Counted from the first letter of the stretch, positions 25,056 to 34,183 are shown. The stretch: 64,000 bases of DNA from Algoriphagus sediminis (GCF_030403435.1 NZ_JAUEPH010000001.1:248001-312000), one strand, 5' to 3'. Made by a program: numbers and translations. Notes: a model not told the origin generated them from the letters alone.

Positions 25056-26696
25056 TTAATTCAATGGTTTCAATTCTCCCATTTCCAGTTTAAATACCGG
25101 AACAAATGTGTTTGAATTTGAATTTTGGAAATTAAAGCCCCAACTGAGCTCTCCATTTTGATAAGAACCTTGATCTAGATTCCTTCTTAAATCAAACCCC
25201 TTAGAGGCCGACATGTTTTGGCCAATCCAATAAATCAATTCGTACCCTAAGAAGGTATTTAGACTTGGGTAATCAGAGAACTTCTCGTAGAAATTGCGTC
25301 GAAAATCAGCCATTTTTTCACTTCCGAAATTTGGGGTATTATTACTTATAAAATAGAAATTTGGTGCAGACAAAATTTCAAAATTCGCGAAATTAAACCC
25401 TAACCAAGAATCCATTACAAGAATAGGTACGGTGGTAGTCACGGATTCCATGAGGAAAAATGCAGGCTGTGAGATATTTGGGTTATCCGTAAGAAGAATT
25501 AGTTGATTGGTATCTATAGCAACACTATCCAGGCTGGGTCTAATTCCCAATCCTTGCATAAAGTCCCTTACATTTCTGCTATTCACTTCCTGGCTTGCCA
25601 CCACTCTAAAACCTTCATTTTTCAGCTTTTGATCCAGCATCCCTGCGAGCATTCTATCTCTGGTGCCTCCTCCATATCCAATTGCTACGGAGTCTCCCCA
25701 ATTTTGAGCTTTGAGCGAAGCTAGAATTCCATCAGAAAGTGCTTCCAACGAGGGTCTGAATAGAAAGGAAAAATCTCGATCCTCAAAGCGGTCCTGGAGA
25801 TTAGAAAGTGGATGGATGAATGGGATACCTTGACTTTCAGCAAATGCACTCACCACATCAGACTCATCCGGGTAGATAGGGCCAATAATGATATCTGCAG
25901 CTGTTACCGAAGGTTCGGATAGAACGCGTTGGAGATGGTTAAGATCTCGTTTGGTATCAAATGTGGAAAGAGCCACATCCATACCATTAGATCGCAATCG
26001 ATCCATTCCCATTTTTAGCCCTTGAAAAAGCTCATACACAAAACCATTATTCTGAATACGATTATCTCCATTTCCGGTAAATGGCAATAAAATCACGACA
26101 TCCAAAACAAGATCTTTTGCATTATTTGTGCCTTGCTTACCTCTAAGCTCATAATAGGCAGCGCGGTCAGATGCCGAAAGTACTTCTGAGTTGGCAAGCA
26201 CAAACTGAAGAGCCCCCATGTATCCTTGATTGCTGCTGAACTCCTCAAGGTTAGCCACCAGAAAGTTCGGGCTTTCATCCTTCAGCTTCTCAAAGCTTGC
26301 ATTTTCAGCCTTAGCCAATATCTCTGAATTCTGAATCTTAGAAATTTCTCTTAGGGCTTCAAGATTTTGTCCATTTCCAAAATAGCCAAGTGACAAAATA
26401 TATTTTGCCTCTTCAGTTCTGACCCAATTTCTGTTCGCCAGTGGACTTACCGTAGAGATGGCATCCTCATATCTCATGAGCCCAAGCTGTGCCTCAGCCA
26501 GATGCAGTGAGGAAAAAAGGGCTAGATTTCCAAACTGACTTTCATCCGTATATTTTAAGAATATGGGTATTGCAGCCCCATAATTCTTAGATTTTAAATT
26601 TCTTAAAGCACTTTGATAGTCTTCGGGAGCATTGCTCTGTGCGAGCAAAGTAAAAGGAACTACAAAAAGTAAAAAACCAAGAATATATTGTCTCAT
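25056..26696 (-). CDS. Exported TPR plus type-1 periplasmic-binding-fold protein
   Basis: The 546-residue protein has a signal peptide (MRQYILGFLLFVVPFTLLAQ). A helical TPR-like part follows (about 25-190, with NYGAAIPIFLKYTDES and RYEDAISTVSPLANRN). A Leu/Ile/Val-binding-protein-like fold starts at LDVVILLPFTGNGD (about 198) and contains IIGPIYPDESDVVSAFAESQGIPFIHPLSN. This layout resembles LpoA, the activator of penicillin-binding protein 1A, as well as amino-acid ABC binding proteins. No ABC permease or ATPase is nearby, so a transport role is doubtful. It leads the operon with hemL and arsC-like, an arrangement without obvious functional logic. Confidence 0.8.
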   Translation of the reverse strand: MRQYILGFLLFVVPFTLLAQSNAPEDYQSALRNLKSKNYGAAIPIFLKYTDESQFGNLALFSSLHLAEAQLGLMRYEDAISTVSPLANRNWVRTEEAKYILSLGYFGNGQNLEALREISKIQNSEILAKAENASFEKLKDESPNFLVANLEEFSSNQGYMGALQFVLANSEVLSASDRAAYYELRGKQGTNNAKDLVLDVVILLPFTGNGDNRIQNNGFVYELFQGLKMGMDRLRSNGMDVALSTFDTKRDLNHLQRVLSEPSVTAADIIIGPIYPDESDVVSAFAESQGIPFIHPLSNLQDRFEDRDFSFLFRPSLEALSDGILASLKAQNWGDSVAIGYGGGTRDRMLAGMLDQKLKNEGFRVVASQEVNSRNVRDFMQGLGIRPSLDSVAIDTNQLILLTDNPNISQPAFFLMESVTTTVPILVMDSWLGFNFANFEILSAPNFYFISNNTPNFGSEKMADFRRNFYEKFSDYPSLNTFLGYELIYWIGQNMSASKGFDLRRNLDQGSYQNGELSWGFNFQNSNSNTFVPVFKLEMGELKPLN

Positions 26697-26725
26697 AAGA
26701 TTATCCGGGGTGGGCTGAGAAGTGA

Positions 26726-26755
26726 CAAATTTAACCCATATTTTTCAAACCCAAA
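26726..26755 (-). promoter_or_regulatory. Promoter TTTG-N18-TAAATTTG for the 26696-23399 operon
   Basis: On the minus strand a -33 TTTG (26752-26755) is 18 bp from the exact -7 box TAAATTTG (26726-26733). The leader to ATG 26696 would be about 25 nt. This is the most complete Bacteroidota-type promoter in the window. Confidence 0.65.
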
Positions 26756-26781
26756 GTTTAGGCCATGAAGGTTTAAAAAAG

Positions 26782-26809
26782 AAAAAACCTGTGAAATTTC
26801 ACAGGTTTT
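26782..26809 (-). terminator. Intrinsic terminator of guaA
   Basis: AAAACCTGTGAAATTTCACAGGTTTT is a near-perfect palindrome (26784-26809). On the minus strand it is followed by a T tract from the plus-strand A run at 26782-26787. Confidence 0.85.
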
Positions 26810-26822
26810 AATATCTCAAGCT

Positions 26823-28352
26823 CTACTCCCATTCTATGGTAGCAGGAGGCTTAGAAGAAATATCGTATACTACTCGGTTTACCCCTTTCACTCTGTTAAT
26901 GATTTCATTTGAAATTTTTCCAAGGAACTCATAAGGCAGATGAATCCAATCGGCAGTCATACCATCTACAGACCCAACTGCTCGAAGAGCGACAACCCTT
27001 TCATAAGTCCTTTCATCACCCATCACTCCGACGGACTGAATCGGGAGTAGCATAGCTCCTGCCTGCCAAACATCATCATAAAGACCGTGATCTTTCAGTC
27101 CCTTAATAAAGATATGATCGACTTCTTGAAGGGTATTTACTTTTTCAGCAGTAATATCTCCCAGAATTCTGATTCCAAGACCAGGTCCAGGGAAAGGATG
27201 TCGCCCGATAATTTTCTCAGTAATCTCAAGGGCTCGTCCCACTTCTCTTACCTCATCTTTAAAAAGCGTATTCAAAGGCTCTACCACAGATAGTTTCATA
27301 AAATCAGGAAGCCCTCCCACATTGTGATGAGACTTAATGGTCGCGGACGGTCCCTTTACCGAAACGGATTCGATGACATCCGGGTAAATCGTTCCTTGAC
27401 CTAGCCACTTCACTCCATCAATTTTATGTGCTTCATCATCAAAGACTTCAATGAAGACTCTACCTATGGCTTTTCTTTTGGCCTCTGGCTCTGTTATCCC
27501 GGCGAGAGCATCATAAAACCTTTGTTTGGCATCCACCCCTATCACATTCAAGCCCATGTGCTTATAGGAATCTAAAACCTCCTCAAATTCATTTTTCCTT
27601 AAAAGTCCATTATCTACGAATACACAAGTCAATTGGTCACCGATCGCCTTATGAATAAGTGTGGCTGCAACAGAAGAATCAACTCCCCCTGAAAGTCCCA
27701 TGACTACCTTATCCGAACCGATTTTTTCCTTCAACTCCGCCACCGTGGCATCGATGAAGACATCCGAAGTCCAATCCTGAGCACAGCCACAAATCGAGAC
27801 TACAAAGTTTCTGAGAAGGTTTTTACCCTCGGTAGAATGGGTGACTTCTGGATGGAATTGGATTCCGTAAGTTTTTTCACCCTCAACTTTGAAAGCGGCA
27901 ACTTCAACCGAGGAAGTACTTGCAATCACCTCAAAGCCTTCAGGTAATTTCTTAATGGTATCTCCATGGGACATCCACACCTGGGAACCATGAGTCATTT
28001 CTTTTAGCAAGTCATGATGCAAATCAATGTGATCTAGATTTGCTCGGCCGTATTCACGAATCGTAGAAGGCAAAACTTCGCCACCATACTTCTGAGCCAG
28101 AAGCTGGGAACCGTAACAAACTCCTAAAATTGGAAGCTTTCCTCTAAGAATATCTAAATCCAAATCTGGAGCGTTTTCATCCCTTACTGAGCATGGGGAG
28201 CCGGAGAGAATCACCCCTTTAGTTTCCTCACCTATGTCTGGGACATTATTATAGGGATGAATTTCGCAATAAACGTTCAGTTCTCTGACTCTTCGGGCGA
28301 TGAGTTGGGTGTACTGAGAACCGAAATCAAGGATAAGGATTTGTTCTGCCAT
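26823..28352 (-). CDS. guaA: GMP synthase (glutamine-hydrolysing)
   Basis: Converts XMP to GMP using glutamine and ATP. The N-terminal amidotransferase domain has the Cys nucleophile in [10 protein letters not shown] and the His/Glu pair in FHPEVTHS. The ATP pyrophosphatase domain has the P-loop [10 protein letters not shown] and the C-terminal dimerisation domain ends with KPPATIEWE. The start ATG 28352 matches the family ([16 protein letters not shown]). A longer in-frame start at 28409 would add 19 unrelated residues and run upstream of the -7 box at 28356-28363, so it is rejected. Confidence 0.97.
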   Translation of the reverse strand: MAEQILILDFGSQYTQLIARRVRELNVYCEIHPYNNVPDIGEETKGVILSGSPCSVRDENAPDLDLDILRGKLPILGVCYGSQLLAQKYGGEVLPSTIREYGRANLDHIDLHHDLLKEMTHGSQVWMSHGDTIKKLPEGFEVIASTSSVEVAAFKVEGEKTYGIQFHPEVTHSTEGKNLLRNFVVSICGCAQDWTSDVFIDATVAELKEKIGSDKVVMGLSGGVDSSVAATLIHKAIGDQLTCVFVDNGLLRKNEFEEVLDSYKHMGLNVIGVDAKQRFYDALAGITEPEAKRKAIGRVFIEVFDDEAHKIDGVKWLGQGTIYPDVIESVSVKGPSATIKSHHNVGGLPDFMKLSVVEPLNTLFKDEVREVGRALEITEKIIGRHPFPGPGLGIRILGDITAEKVNTLQEVDHIFIKGLKDHGLYDDVWQAGAMLLPIQSVGVMGDERTYERVVALRAVGSVDGMTADWIHLPYEFLGKISNEIINRVKGVNRVVYDISSKPPATIEWE

Positions 28353-28355
28353 GCG

Positions 28356-28363
28356 CAAAGGTA
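28356..28363 (-). promoter_or_regulatory. Candidate -7 box TACCTTTG abutting guaA
   Basis: An exact TAnnTTTG match ends only 3 bp before the guaA ATG, so the transcript would be leaderless or nearly so. No TTTG lies at the right -33 distance (nearest at 28393-28396), which lowers confidence. Confidence 0.4.
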
Positions 28364-28499
28364 AGCAGGCCTGACCGATTGATAAAGGTTGGCAAAGAAA
28401 ATTTGGCAAGAGATTATAAAAACTTGTACGTCGTGGTGGATACCAAGATTGATAAACCTTATTCTCTGTGGCAGATTTAGAAATCTGAAGATCTAGTAA

Positions 28500-29501
28500 C
28501 TAAAGAATAGCAAAAGCAAGCTTTGGATTTTCTTTTAACAATAAATCCCAATCTTCTTGGGTGAATCCTTTTTCATTAAGGGTTGGAATTAGCTTTTCGA
28601 AAATATTGGTGAAAGGTTGAAAATCTCCACCTCCTGCTTTGGCCGGATCATACCAGCCGGCATCATGGGAAATCAGCACCTTGCCAAGTATCCCATTTTC
28701 TTTGGCGAAAATCAAGCGATCCACATAGGGGTCAATTGCCCAGCCAATTCCGTCTAAACTAATCCAAACACCCATCTCTGCTGCAACTAGATAATTTTCA
28801 AAAGACGGTTCATTTTGGGCATGAACCCACACAAATTCGGATGGGTTTACACCTATTTCTTGAAGTATTCTTACCTCCTGCACAGCGGTTCTCCAAGTTC
28901 CTGTATGAGAAGCTATGGTCAAACCTGTTTTTTGATGGGTAATCCCTGCTGCTTTGACTAGCTTCTGATCAATAAGCGAAAGAGTATCAGCTTCATTCAC
29001 CGAAATTTTAATAAATCCTGGTTTAATGCCAGTACCTTCAATTCCATTTTCAAATTCAGCTATCCATCGATCTGCCAACTGCTCTGCAGATTCGGTTTGA
29101 ACAAAATCGGGCAAATACTTCCCTCCCACCGCACCATAAAATCCAGTATTAGTCAAGATTTGGATTCCAGACTTTTCGCTAAGGGATTTGAGCAACAAAG
29201 GATCCTTGGCCAAGTAGCTAGGAGTACAATCGAGAATGCTTCGTACGCCATATTGCTTTACTTCCAAAAGAAATGGAAGTACTTTCTGTACTACAGAATC
29301 ACGATTCCAATGATCGGAATTGATGGAATCGGCTCCAATAAAGTCCACAAGCATGTGCTCATGAATCAAGGTCAAACCAAGCGAGTCAATTGGAAAATTA
29401 CCTTTAACAGAATTGAAATATCCAGCACTATTATCAGGCTCCGAACTTTGACAAGAAAAAAGTAGGACACTTAAAAAAATGTAAATCAAGAACTTATACA
29501 T
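28500..29501 (-). CDS. Phosphotriesterase-family lipoprotein
   Basis: This 333-residue protein has a lipoprotein signal (lipobox LLFSC, Cys17) and an amidohydrolase barrel with every metal ligand of the phosphotriesterase family. These are HEH (His47/His49 in LTLIHEHMLVD), the bridging lysine (Lys165 in PGFIKI), His199 (ASHTG), His227 (VHAQNE) and Asp280 (SHDAG). A binuclear metal hydrolase is therefore likely. Relatives hydrolyse lactones or phosphoesters, so the substrate cannot be named. An 8-bp inverted repeat lies just upstream of its start. It is 116 bp after the exonuclease-like gene on the same strand. Confidence 0.9.
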   Translation of the reverse strand: MYKFLIYIFLSVLLFSCQSSEPDNSAGYFNSVKGNFPIDSLGLTLIHEHMLVDFIGADSINSDHWNRDSVVQKVLPFLLEVKQYGVRSILDCTPSYLAKDPLLLKSLSEKSGIQILTNTGFYGAVGGKYLPDFVQTESAEQLADRWIAEFENGIEGTGIKPGFIKISVNEADTLSLIDQKLVKAAGITHQKTGLTIASHTGTWRTAVQEVRILQEIGVNPSEFVWVHAQNEPSFENYLVAAEMGVWISLDGIGWAIDPYVDRLIFAKENGILGKVLISHDAGWYDPAKAGGGDFQPFTNIFEKLIPTLNEKGFTQEDWDLLLKENPKLAFAIL

Positions 29502-29514
29502 CAGGATGAAATTT

Positions 29515-29541
29515 GATCTACCTCCAAGGTATTGGTAGATC
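29515..29541. promoter_or_regulatory. Inverted repeat upstream of the phosphotriesterase-like gene
   Basis: GATCTACC-N11-GGTAGATC is a perfect 8-bp inverted repeat, 13 bp upstream of the ATG at 29501. There is no T tract on either side, so an operator or leader hairpin is more likely than a terminator. Confidence 0.4.
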
Positions 29542-29617
29542 TTTAATTATACAATCTTTCAGTTTTCCATTCCGGCATGGCAAAAAAGTTCTTCAAATCT
29601 TTCAATTTAGTAGATTT

Positions 29618-30613
29618 CTACTCCACCTCTTCTTCTCCAAAAAGAGTCTCCAACTCTAGAGCATCAATTCCTTTTTCTTCCCTTAAAAACCGACCGAATG
29701 AGGCCGTATTACCATGGGTTAGATACACCTTCTCCGCGCCCGTACCTTCAATGGCGGAAATTAACCCATCCCAATCCGCGTGATCAGAAAGCACAAACCC
29801 CCGATCTGCGGCTCTTCTTCTTCGCGTCCCGCGAATAGCCATCCAACCTGAGCAAATTCCTGTACGATACGGGGAAAATCTTCTCATCCAGGGTGTACCC
29901 ATTGCGGAAGGAGGAGCAATGATCATAGCTCCTTTGTACTGTGATTTTGGAATTTCTTGGGTTACCTTAGGTAGGTCAAAAATTTCAATTCCATTTGCAA
30001 TAAGTGCTTGATTGGTATTCCAGACAGCCCCATGAAGGAAAACCTTTCCAATAGACAAATCCAAATTTTGAATAATGCGCTGGGCTTTTCCTAAGGAGTA
30101 AGCGAAAAGAACCGAATTTCTCCCTTCCTCTGAATTATTTTTCCACCATGAATTGATTTGATTCATCACTTCAGTCTGCGAATCCCATTTATAAACCGGC
30201 AAACCAAAAGTGCACTCAGAAACAAACTCGTGGCATTTTATTGGTTCGAAAGCAGTTGAAAGCCCATCATCTTCCACTTTGTAATCGCCACTTACCACAG
30301 CTACTTTCCCTTTATATTCAAGTCTGATTTGGGATGAACCTGGGATGTGTCCCGCTGGATGAAAGGACAACTTAACTCCATTTATATCGAGTGTTTCACC
30401 GAACTGGATGGTTTCGAGATTAATGTCATTGCCTAATCTCAATTTCATGACTTCCTTTGAAAAATCATGCGCTAAATATTTTCGCATGCCCCATCTGGCA
30501 TGATCTGAATGGGCGTGTGTAATGACTGCTTTTTCCACGGGTTTCCATGGATCGATATAAACTCCAGCCTGCGGACAAAAAAGTCCTGATTTAGTTAATT
30601 CAAGTAATTGCAA
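29618..30613 (-). CDS. Ligase-associated DNA exonuclease homologue (metallo-beta-lactamase fold)
   Basis: The 331-residue protein resembles the ligase-associated exonuclease family related to the SNM1/CPSF73-like beta-CASP group. It carries HAHSDHAR (His33, His35, Asp37, His38), AGHIPGSSQIRLEY, SGDYKVEDD and a late LSDHADWDGL and LTHGNT. In most bacteria this gene sits with an ATP-dependent DNA ligase and a Lhr-type helicase, proposed to act in DNA repair. Here neither is adjacent; the upstream neighbour is a flavin reductase. Nuclease activity is inferred from family. Confidence 0.88.
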   Translation of the reverse strand: MQLLELTKSGLFCPQAGVYIDPWKPVEKAVITHAHSDHARWGMRKYLAHDFSKEVMKLRLGNDINLETIQFGETLDINGVKLSFHPAGHIPGSSQIRLEYKGKVAVVSGDYKVEDDGLSTAFEPIKCHEFVSECTFGLPVYKWDSQTEVMNQINSWWKNNSEEGRNSVLFAYSLGKAQRIIQNLDLSIGKVFLHGAVWNTNQALIANGIEIFDLPKVTQEIPKSQYKGAMIIAPPSAMGTPWMRRFSPYRTGICSGWMAIRGTRRRRAADRGFVLSDHADWDGLISAIEGTGAEKVYLTHGNTASFGRFLREEKGIDALELETLFGEEEVE

Positions 30614-30630
30614 AATAACATTGGGTGGCT

Positions 30631-31260
30631 TTAGATCTCTGTAAGATCCTGATTTGGCTTTGCGTAAGCAAATCGAGCTATCTTTTCTGCTTTATGGTAC
30701 TCATCAAGTCCAGATACTGTTACCGAATCTAAAATATTTAAATCCAGCGAACCATCCTCTCTCAAGCCTTTTTCCTCCACAAAAATATGTTCAATACTCC
30801 CAATAAGAAGTACTGTTTGATTCACTTTTAATTTTTGCGTTTCTACTAATTGGCACCCAATCTTGAGAGGGCTCTGCTCAACAAATGGGGCTGGAAATTC
30901 ATTGAGATATACACTAGCCAATCCTGTTTTCTCAAATTCACTTCCTTCCCAACGAGCAGAGGTCCAATGAGCTTGTCTGCAAAAATCCGGTGTGACGTGA
31001 TTTAGTGTAAAAAATTGAGTTTCAAGGATGTTCTCTAAAGTATCTCTCTTAACGGTGTGTGGGCGAAACAAAATTCCAACCATTGGTGGATTCGCGCCTA
31101 CATGAAAAATTTGTGAAAAAGGAGCAAGATTGGTTAACCCATCTGCATTTTGGGTACCGATGAGATTAAGACTTTTATAACCAGATAAACAATTAATCAG
31201 ATTCCTTCTATAGAAGGAATCTTCATTAAGAATTTGTTCATGATCAAAATGCCGGGTCAT
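30631..31260 (-). CDS. Flavin reductase-like FMN-binding protein
   Basis: The protein has the split-barrel flavin-binding fold: SLNLIGTQNADGLTNLAPFSQIFHVGANPPMVGI, then RPHTVKRDTLENILETQFFTLN and SARWEGSEFEKTGL. Such proteins reduce FMN or bind it for partner oxygenases. None is adjacent, so the function is open. The start is placed at ATG 31260 because it overlaps the stop of the upstream gene as ATGA. The in-frame ATG at 31290 would overlap it by 34 bp and add ten basic residues. Confidence 0.88.
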   Translation of the reverse strand: MTRHFDHEQILNEDSFYRRNLINCLSGYKSLNLIGTQNADGLTNLAPFSQIFHVGANPPMVGILFRPHTVKRDTLENILETQFFTLNHVTPDFCRQAHWTSARWEGSEFEKTGLASVYLNEFPAPFVEQSPLKIGCQLVETQKLKVNQTVLLIGSIEHIFVEEKGLREDGSLDLNILDSVTVSGLDEYHKAEKIARFAYAKPNQDLTEI

Positions 31261-31700
31261 CGTATAATTGCGTCCTCTACGGATTGGCAATATTGAATAT
31301 CCAGCTGATCAATGATATTATCTGGATAATTCTCCAAAATTTGAGCTTTGGCGATTTGTACCATTTTCTCAAACCATTTTTCATCAGGAAGTATTTTCCT
31401 ATGCTTTGTAACCCCATGAGATAGCATTTCTTTTTTCCAATAAATGAAATACCACTCCATGGTGGGTTGATGAAAAGCCCTTAAGGATCTTTTGTCGAAA
31501 ATGAATTTCTCAAAATCTCCAGACTCCACAATTTTCGAAATATCGTGAAAAACAGTTTTGAATTCTTCGATGGGAATATAATCGAGCAGGAGTTCACAAA
31601 TCACCGCTTTATGCTCACCGCTTGCATAAATTCGTGCCGAACGGAATTCTTTTACTAGCTCAAAATTATTAATTGCTGATTTTGTAAGTAAATCTGTCAT
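31257..31700 (-). CDS. Conserved protein of unknown function, STAS/SpoIIAA-like size
   Basis: The 147 residues show no motif I recognise with confidence. Alternating hydrophobic strands and helices (HKAVICELLLDYIPIEEFKTVFHDI, KFIFDKRSLRAFHQPTMEWYFIYW) and the pattern of a strand ending FDKR followed by a Trp-rich helix resemble SpoIIAA/STAS-like small proteins of Bacteroidota. That is a weak inference. It is translationally coupled to the flavin reductase and 15 bp downstream of a coiled-coil gene. Confidence 0.7.
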   Translation of the reverse strand: MTDLLTKSAINNFELVKEFRSARIYASGEHKAVICELLLDYIPIEEFKTVFHDISKIVESGDFEKFIFDKRSLRAFHQPTMEWYFIYWKKEMLSHGVTKHRKILPDEKWFEKMVQIAKAQILENYPDNIIDQLDIQYCQSVEDAIIR

Positions 31701-31715
31701 TGTGTTCAGAATTAA

Positions 31716-31985
31716 TTAGTAAACACCGTTTCGTCTTTGCTCTTTCGACTCGGAAATTTCTTCCTTAAATTTATCCAAGTCATTCTCAAGCTGTGAAGCG
31801 TAATCCAGTGTGGTTTTCAACATATCTTGTTGAGAACTAATTTGCTCCTTCAATCTACAAAGTTCAGCATTCAGTTCAGCAATCCTCATTTCATACTGCT
31901 TGCCAAGCCGATCCTTCTCGAGTTGTAATTTTTTCAGCTCTTCTTTAAACAGAAGAAAAGATTCAGGCGGAGTCTTCATAATCAC
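31716..31985 (-). CDS. Small coiled-coil protein
   Basis: An 89-residue protein that is nearly all heptad-like helix (about 8-80: SFLLFKEELKKLQLEKDRLG through LENDLDKFKEEISESKEQ). It has no signal peptide and no other domain. I do not recognise it. It is the first gene before the STAS-like and flavin reductase genes and 61 bp downstream of the SDR gene. Confidence 0.65.
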   Translation of the reverse strand: MIMKTPPESFLLFKEELKKLQLEKDRLGKQYEMRIAELNAELCRLKEQISSQQDMLKTTLDYASQLENDLDKFKEEISESKEQRRNGVY

Positions 31986-32046
31986 AGTTCTATCATCTCG
32001 GGACTATACCCTTATTTACTACAAATAAATCTTCAATTTGTTTGAA

Positions 32047-32727
32047 TTATCTAACCACTGACATACCTCCGTCCAGATGGAGGATTTGCCCTGTCATCCA
32101 AGATGAATCATCAGATAACAAATATAAACTTGCTTTGGCTATATCTTCTGGTGTACCTACACGACCTAAAGGGTGCCTTTTGTCTGATGCTTCCTTTTTA
32201 TCAGGAGTACTTAAAAGCTTAGAGGCCAAGGGAGTATCCGTCAATGATGGAGCAATAGCGTTGACACGAATCTTTTGCGGTGCCCACTCTGCGGCCAATG
32301 ATCTGGTAAGACCTTCTACCGCTCCCTTAGCTGAAGCAATACCTGAATGGAAACTCATGCCCATTTGCACTGCTACCGTACTAAAAAGAACTACTGATGG
32401 AGAAGAAGATTTTTTAAGCCCGCGCATGCAAGCCTGCAAAGTTTTGACAGCTCCGAAAAAATTAATTTCCATTTCTTTCTGAAAATCTTCTAAACTTATT
32501 CTATGAAAAGGTTTCAAGTCAATACTACCAGGACAGTAGACCAAACCATCAATCACCTCTGGCAGATTTTCAAATTCTGGATTATTAGAAGTAATATCAA
32601 GTGCAGTAGTTCCTTCTCCACTCTTCGAAAAAAGAAATAAATTGGCTCCTTCTGCCTTTAATAATTCTACAATTTTTTTACCAATTCCAGAGTTACCTCC
32701 TATGACTACAATATTCCGTTTGTTCAT
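32047..32727 (-). CDS. SDR-fold protein lacking the catalytic tyrosine
   Basis: A 226-residue classical-size SDR with the nucleotide motif GGNSGIG (10-16), the active-site Ser (LFSTVAV, Ser116) and the C-terminal APSLTDTPLA and GQILHLDGG. Lys134 of the YxxxK motif is present, but the residue four before it is Ile130 (HSGIASAKGA), read directly from ATT. Redox catalysis by the usual mechanism is therefore doubtful. The rest of the fold is intact, and relatives with Ile or Val here exist as a conserved family. It follows folE and a PTPS gene, but an intrinsic terminator lies between, so cotranscription is uncertain. Confidence 0.88.
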   Translation of the reverse strand: MNKRNIVVIGGNSGIGKKIVELLKAEGANLFLFSKSGEGTTALDITSNNPEFENLPEVIDGLVYCPGSIDLKPFHRISLEDFQKEMEINFFGAVKTLQACMRGLKKSSSPSVVLFSTVAVQMGMSFHSGIASAKGAVEGLTRSLAAEWAPQKIRVNAIAPSLTDTPLASKLLSTPDKKEASDKRHPLGRVGTPEDIAKASLYLLSDDSSWMTGQILHLDGGMSVVR

Positions 32728-32769
32728 ATAATCTAAAGCTATTTTTAAAGCTTTTTGTTTTCAATAGCC

Positions 32770-32803
32770 AAAAAAAAACCGGATAAAATCCGATTTTTTT
32801 TTG
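32770..32803. terminator. Bidirectional terminator between folE and the SDR gene
   Basis: CGGAT-AAA-ATCCG (32780-32792) is flanked by an A tract on the left (32770-32778) and a T tract on the right (32794-32802). It can end the PTPS-folE transcript. Confidence 0.8.
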
Positions 32804-32827
32804 TTGGTTTAGCCTTATGAGAAAATT

Positions 32828-33532
32828 TTATTTTTTTAATTCAATATATTTTAGGAATTCATTTCGTGATTGCTCGTCATGTTCGAATTTCCCAGAATAA
32901 TACGAAGTGACAGTAGAACTGTTCGTATCCTCCACTCCTCTTGAGCTTACACATAAGTGATACGCATCCAAAATCACTGCAACGTCATCTGTTCCTAATG
33001 CTTCTTTTAGTTCATTCCCAATTTGCATAGTCAACCTTTCTTGCACTTGTGGTCTTTTAGCGAAATATTGGACTATTCGGTTGATTTTAGATAATCCTAT
33101 TACCTCACCCTGAGAAATATATGCCACATGAGCCTTTCCAAATATTGGCACAAAGTGATGCTCACAGTTTGAATAGAAGGTAATATCCTTCTCAACCAGC
33201 ATTTGCTTGTACTTGTATTTGTTTTCAAAGACTTTAATTGAGGGTTTGTTTTTTGGATCCAGCCCACTAAAGATTTCCTTCACGTACATTTTCGCTACTC
33301 GGTATGGAGTACCTTTCAGACTGTCATCCGTAAGATCTAGCCCCATTACATTCATAATTTCCCGAAAGTGCTTTTCAATGAGCTCAATTTTCAAATCATC
33401 ATCCATTTCAAATGCATCTTCTCGGAGTGGCGTTTCTACGCTGGTACCCACGTGCTCATCTCCCAGCTCTTCAAATCTTTCTTTTGCTAAATCAATTTCC
33501 ATCGTATTCAACAAAGTTTCTTTCTGTTTCAT
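32828..33532 (-). CDS. folE: GTP cyclohydrolase I
   Basis: Opens GTP to 7,8-dihydroneopterin triphosphate, the entry to folate and other pterins. The zinc ligands are present: Cys123 and His126 in YSNCEHHFVPIFGKAHVAY, and Cys194 in AYHLCVSSRGV. GLSKINRIVQYFAKRPQVQERLT also matches the family. An N-terminal extension of about 45 residues, acidic and common in Bacteroidota, precedes the fold. Starts at 33532 or 33502 both overlap the PTPS gene's end, so translation is probably coupled. Confidence 0.96.
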   Translation of the reverse strand: MKQKETLLNTMEIDLAKERFEELGDEHVGTSVETPLREDAFEMDDDLKIELIEKHFREIMNVMGLDLTDDSLKGTPYRVAKMYVKEIFSGLDPKNKPSIKVFENKYKYKQMLVEKDITFYSNCEHHFVPIFGKAHVAYISQGEVIGLSKINRIVQYFAKRPQVQERLTMQIGNELKEALGTDDVAVILDAYHLCVSSRGVEDTNSSTVTSYYSGKFEHDEQSRNEFLKYIELKK

Positions 33533-33902
33533 AGAGTTTTACTTTCAACTCAAATTTATTTTCGATTTTTCTTCGAAGCTTTTGCCAAATGACTACTGAA
33601 ATATTCTCAGCAGTTGGGTTAAGCTCTTTGAATTCCTCGGTATCTAAGTTTAAATTTTTGTGGTCGAACTTATTCAATACCTCTTCTTTAATTAAATCAC
33701 TAAGAAGTTTCATGTCGTACACATATCCCGTGTCTGGATCAATTTCACCCTTTAGCTCCACAATCAAATTATAATTATGACCATGGTAGTTTGGGTTATT
33801 GCACTTACCAAAAACCTTTTGATTCTTTTCTTCACTCCATAAAGGATTGTGAAGACGGTGGGCACAATTGAAATGTTCTTTTCGAAATACGCTTACTTTC
33901 AT
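33492..33902 (-). CDS. 6-pyruvoyl-tetrahydropterin synthase / QueD family protein
   Basis: A 136-residue T-fold enzyme. Zinc ligands are His15 (CAHRLH), His40 and His42 in KCNNPNYHGHNY, with nucleophile Cys34, the DHKNL motif (Asp80/His81) and Glu125 in LYETERN. The CNNPN-x-HGHNY spacing and GEIDPDTGYVYDM resemble animal PTPS more than the short QueD of E. coli. The product could be 6-pyruvoyl- or 6-carboxy-tetrahydropterin; sequence alone does not settle it. folE follows and overlaps it. Confidence 0.9.
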   Translation of the reverse strand: MKVSVFRKEHFNCAHRLHNPLWSEEKNQKVFGKCNNPNYHGHNYNLIVELKGEIDPDTGYVYDMKLLSDLIKEEVLNKFDHKNLNLDTEEFKELNPTAENISVVIWQKLRRKIENKFELKVKLYETERNFVEYDGN

Positions 33903-34183
33903 CGGTTAGTTCAACAGAGATTTATTTCTTTTTGTTTAATTATTCGAACAAATGTTTAAACAAAAATTTTAAAGCTCTGTTTTTCAGTTAATTATTTTCA
34001 AACAAAGAAGCCGTAAAATTATAAAATATCTATTGGCTGTTTTCGTTTCTGACCAAACACTGAACGATTATCGGTTAAAAAACATTCAACTTTCAAAATA
34101 ATTAGCTCTAAAGGAAGGGCAATTATTTGATTTAAAGCAAAACTAAAACGCAAAATTGGCCCACCCTTTGCCAATCCACTGCC

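Noticed and set aside
25056-26696. ABC amino-acid transporter binding protein
   Set aside because: No permease or ATPase gene is near and the N-terminal TPR part does not fit a soluble transporter subunit; an LpoA-like role is at least as likely.
31257-31700. Confident STAS/SpoIIAA assignment
   Set aside because: Only overall size and a few hydrophobic strands suggest it; no diagnostic motif was recognised.
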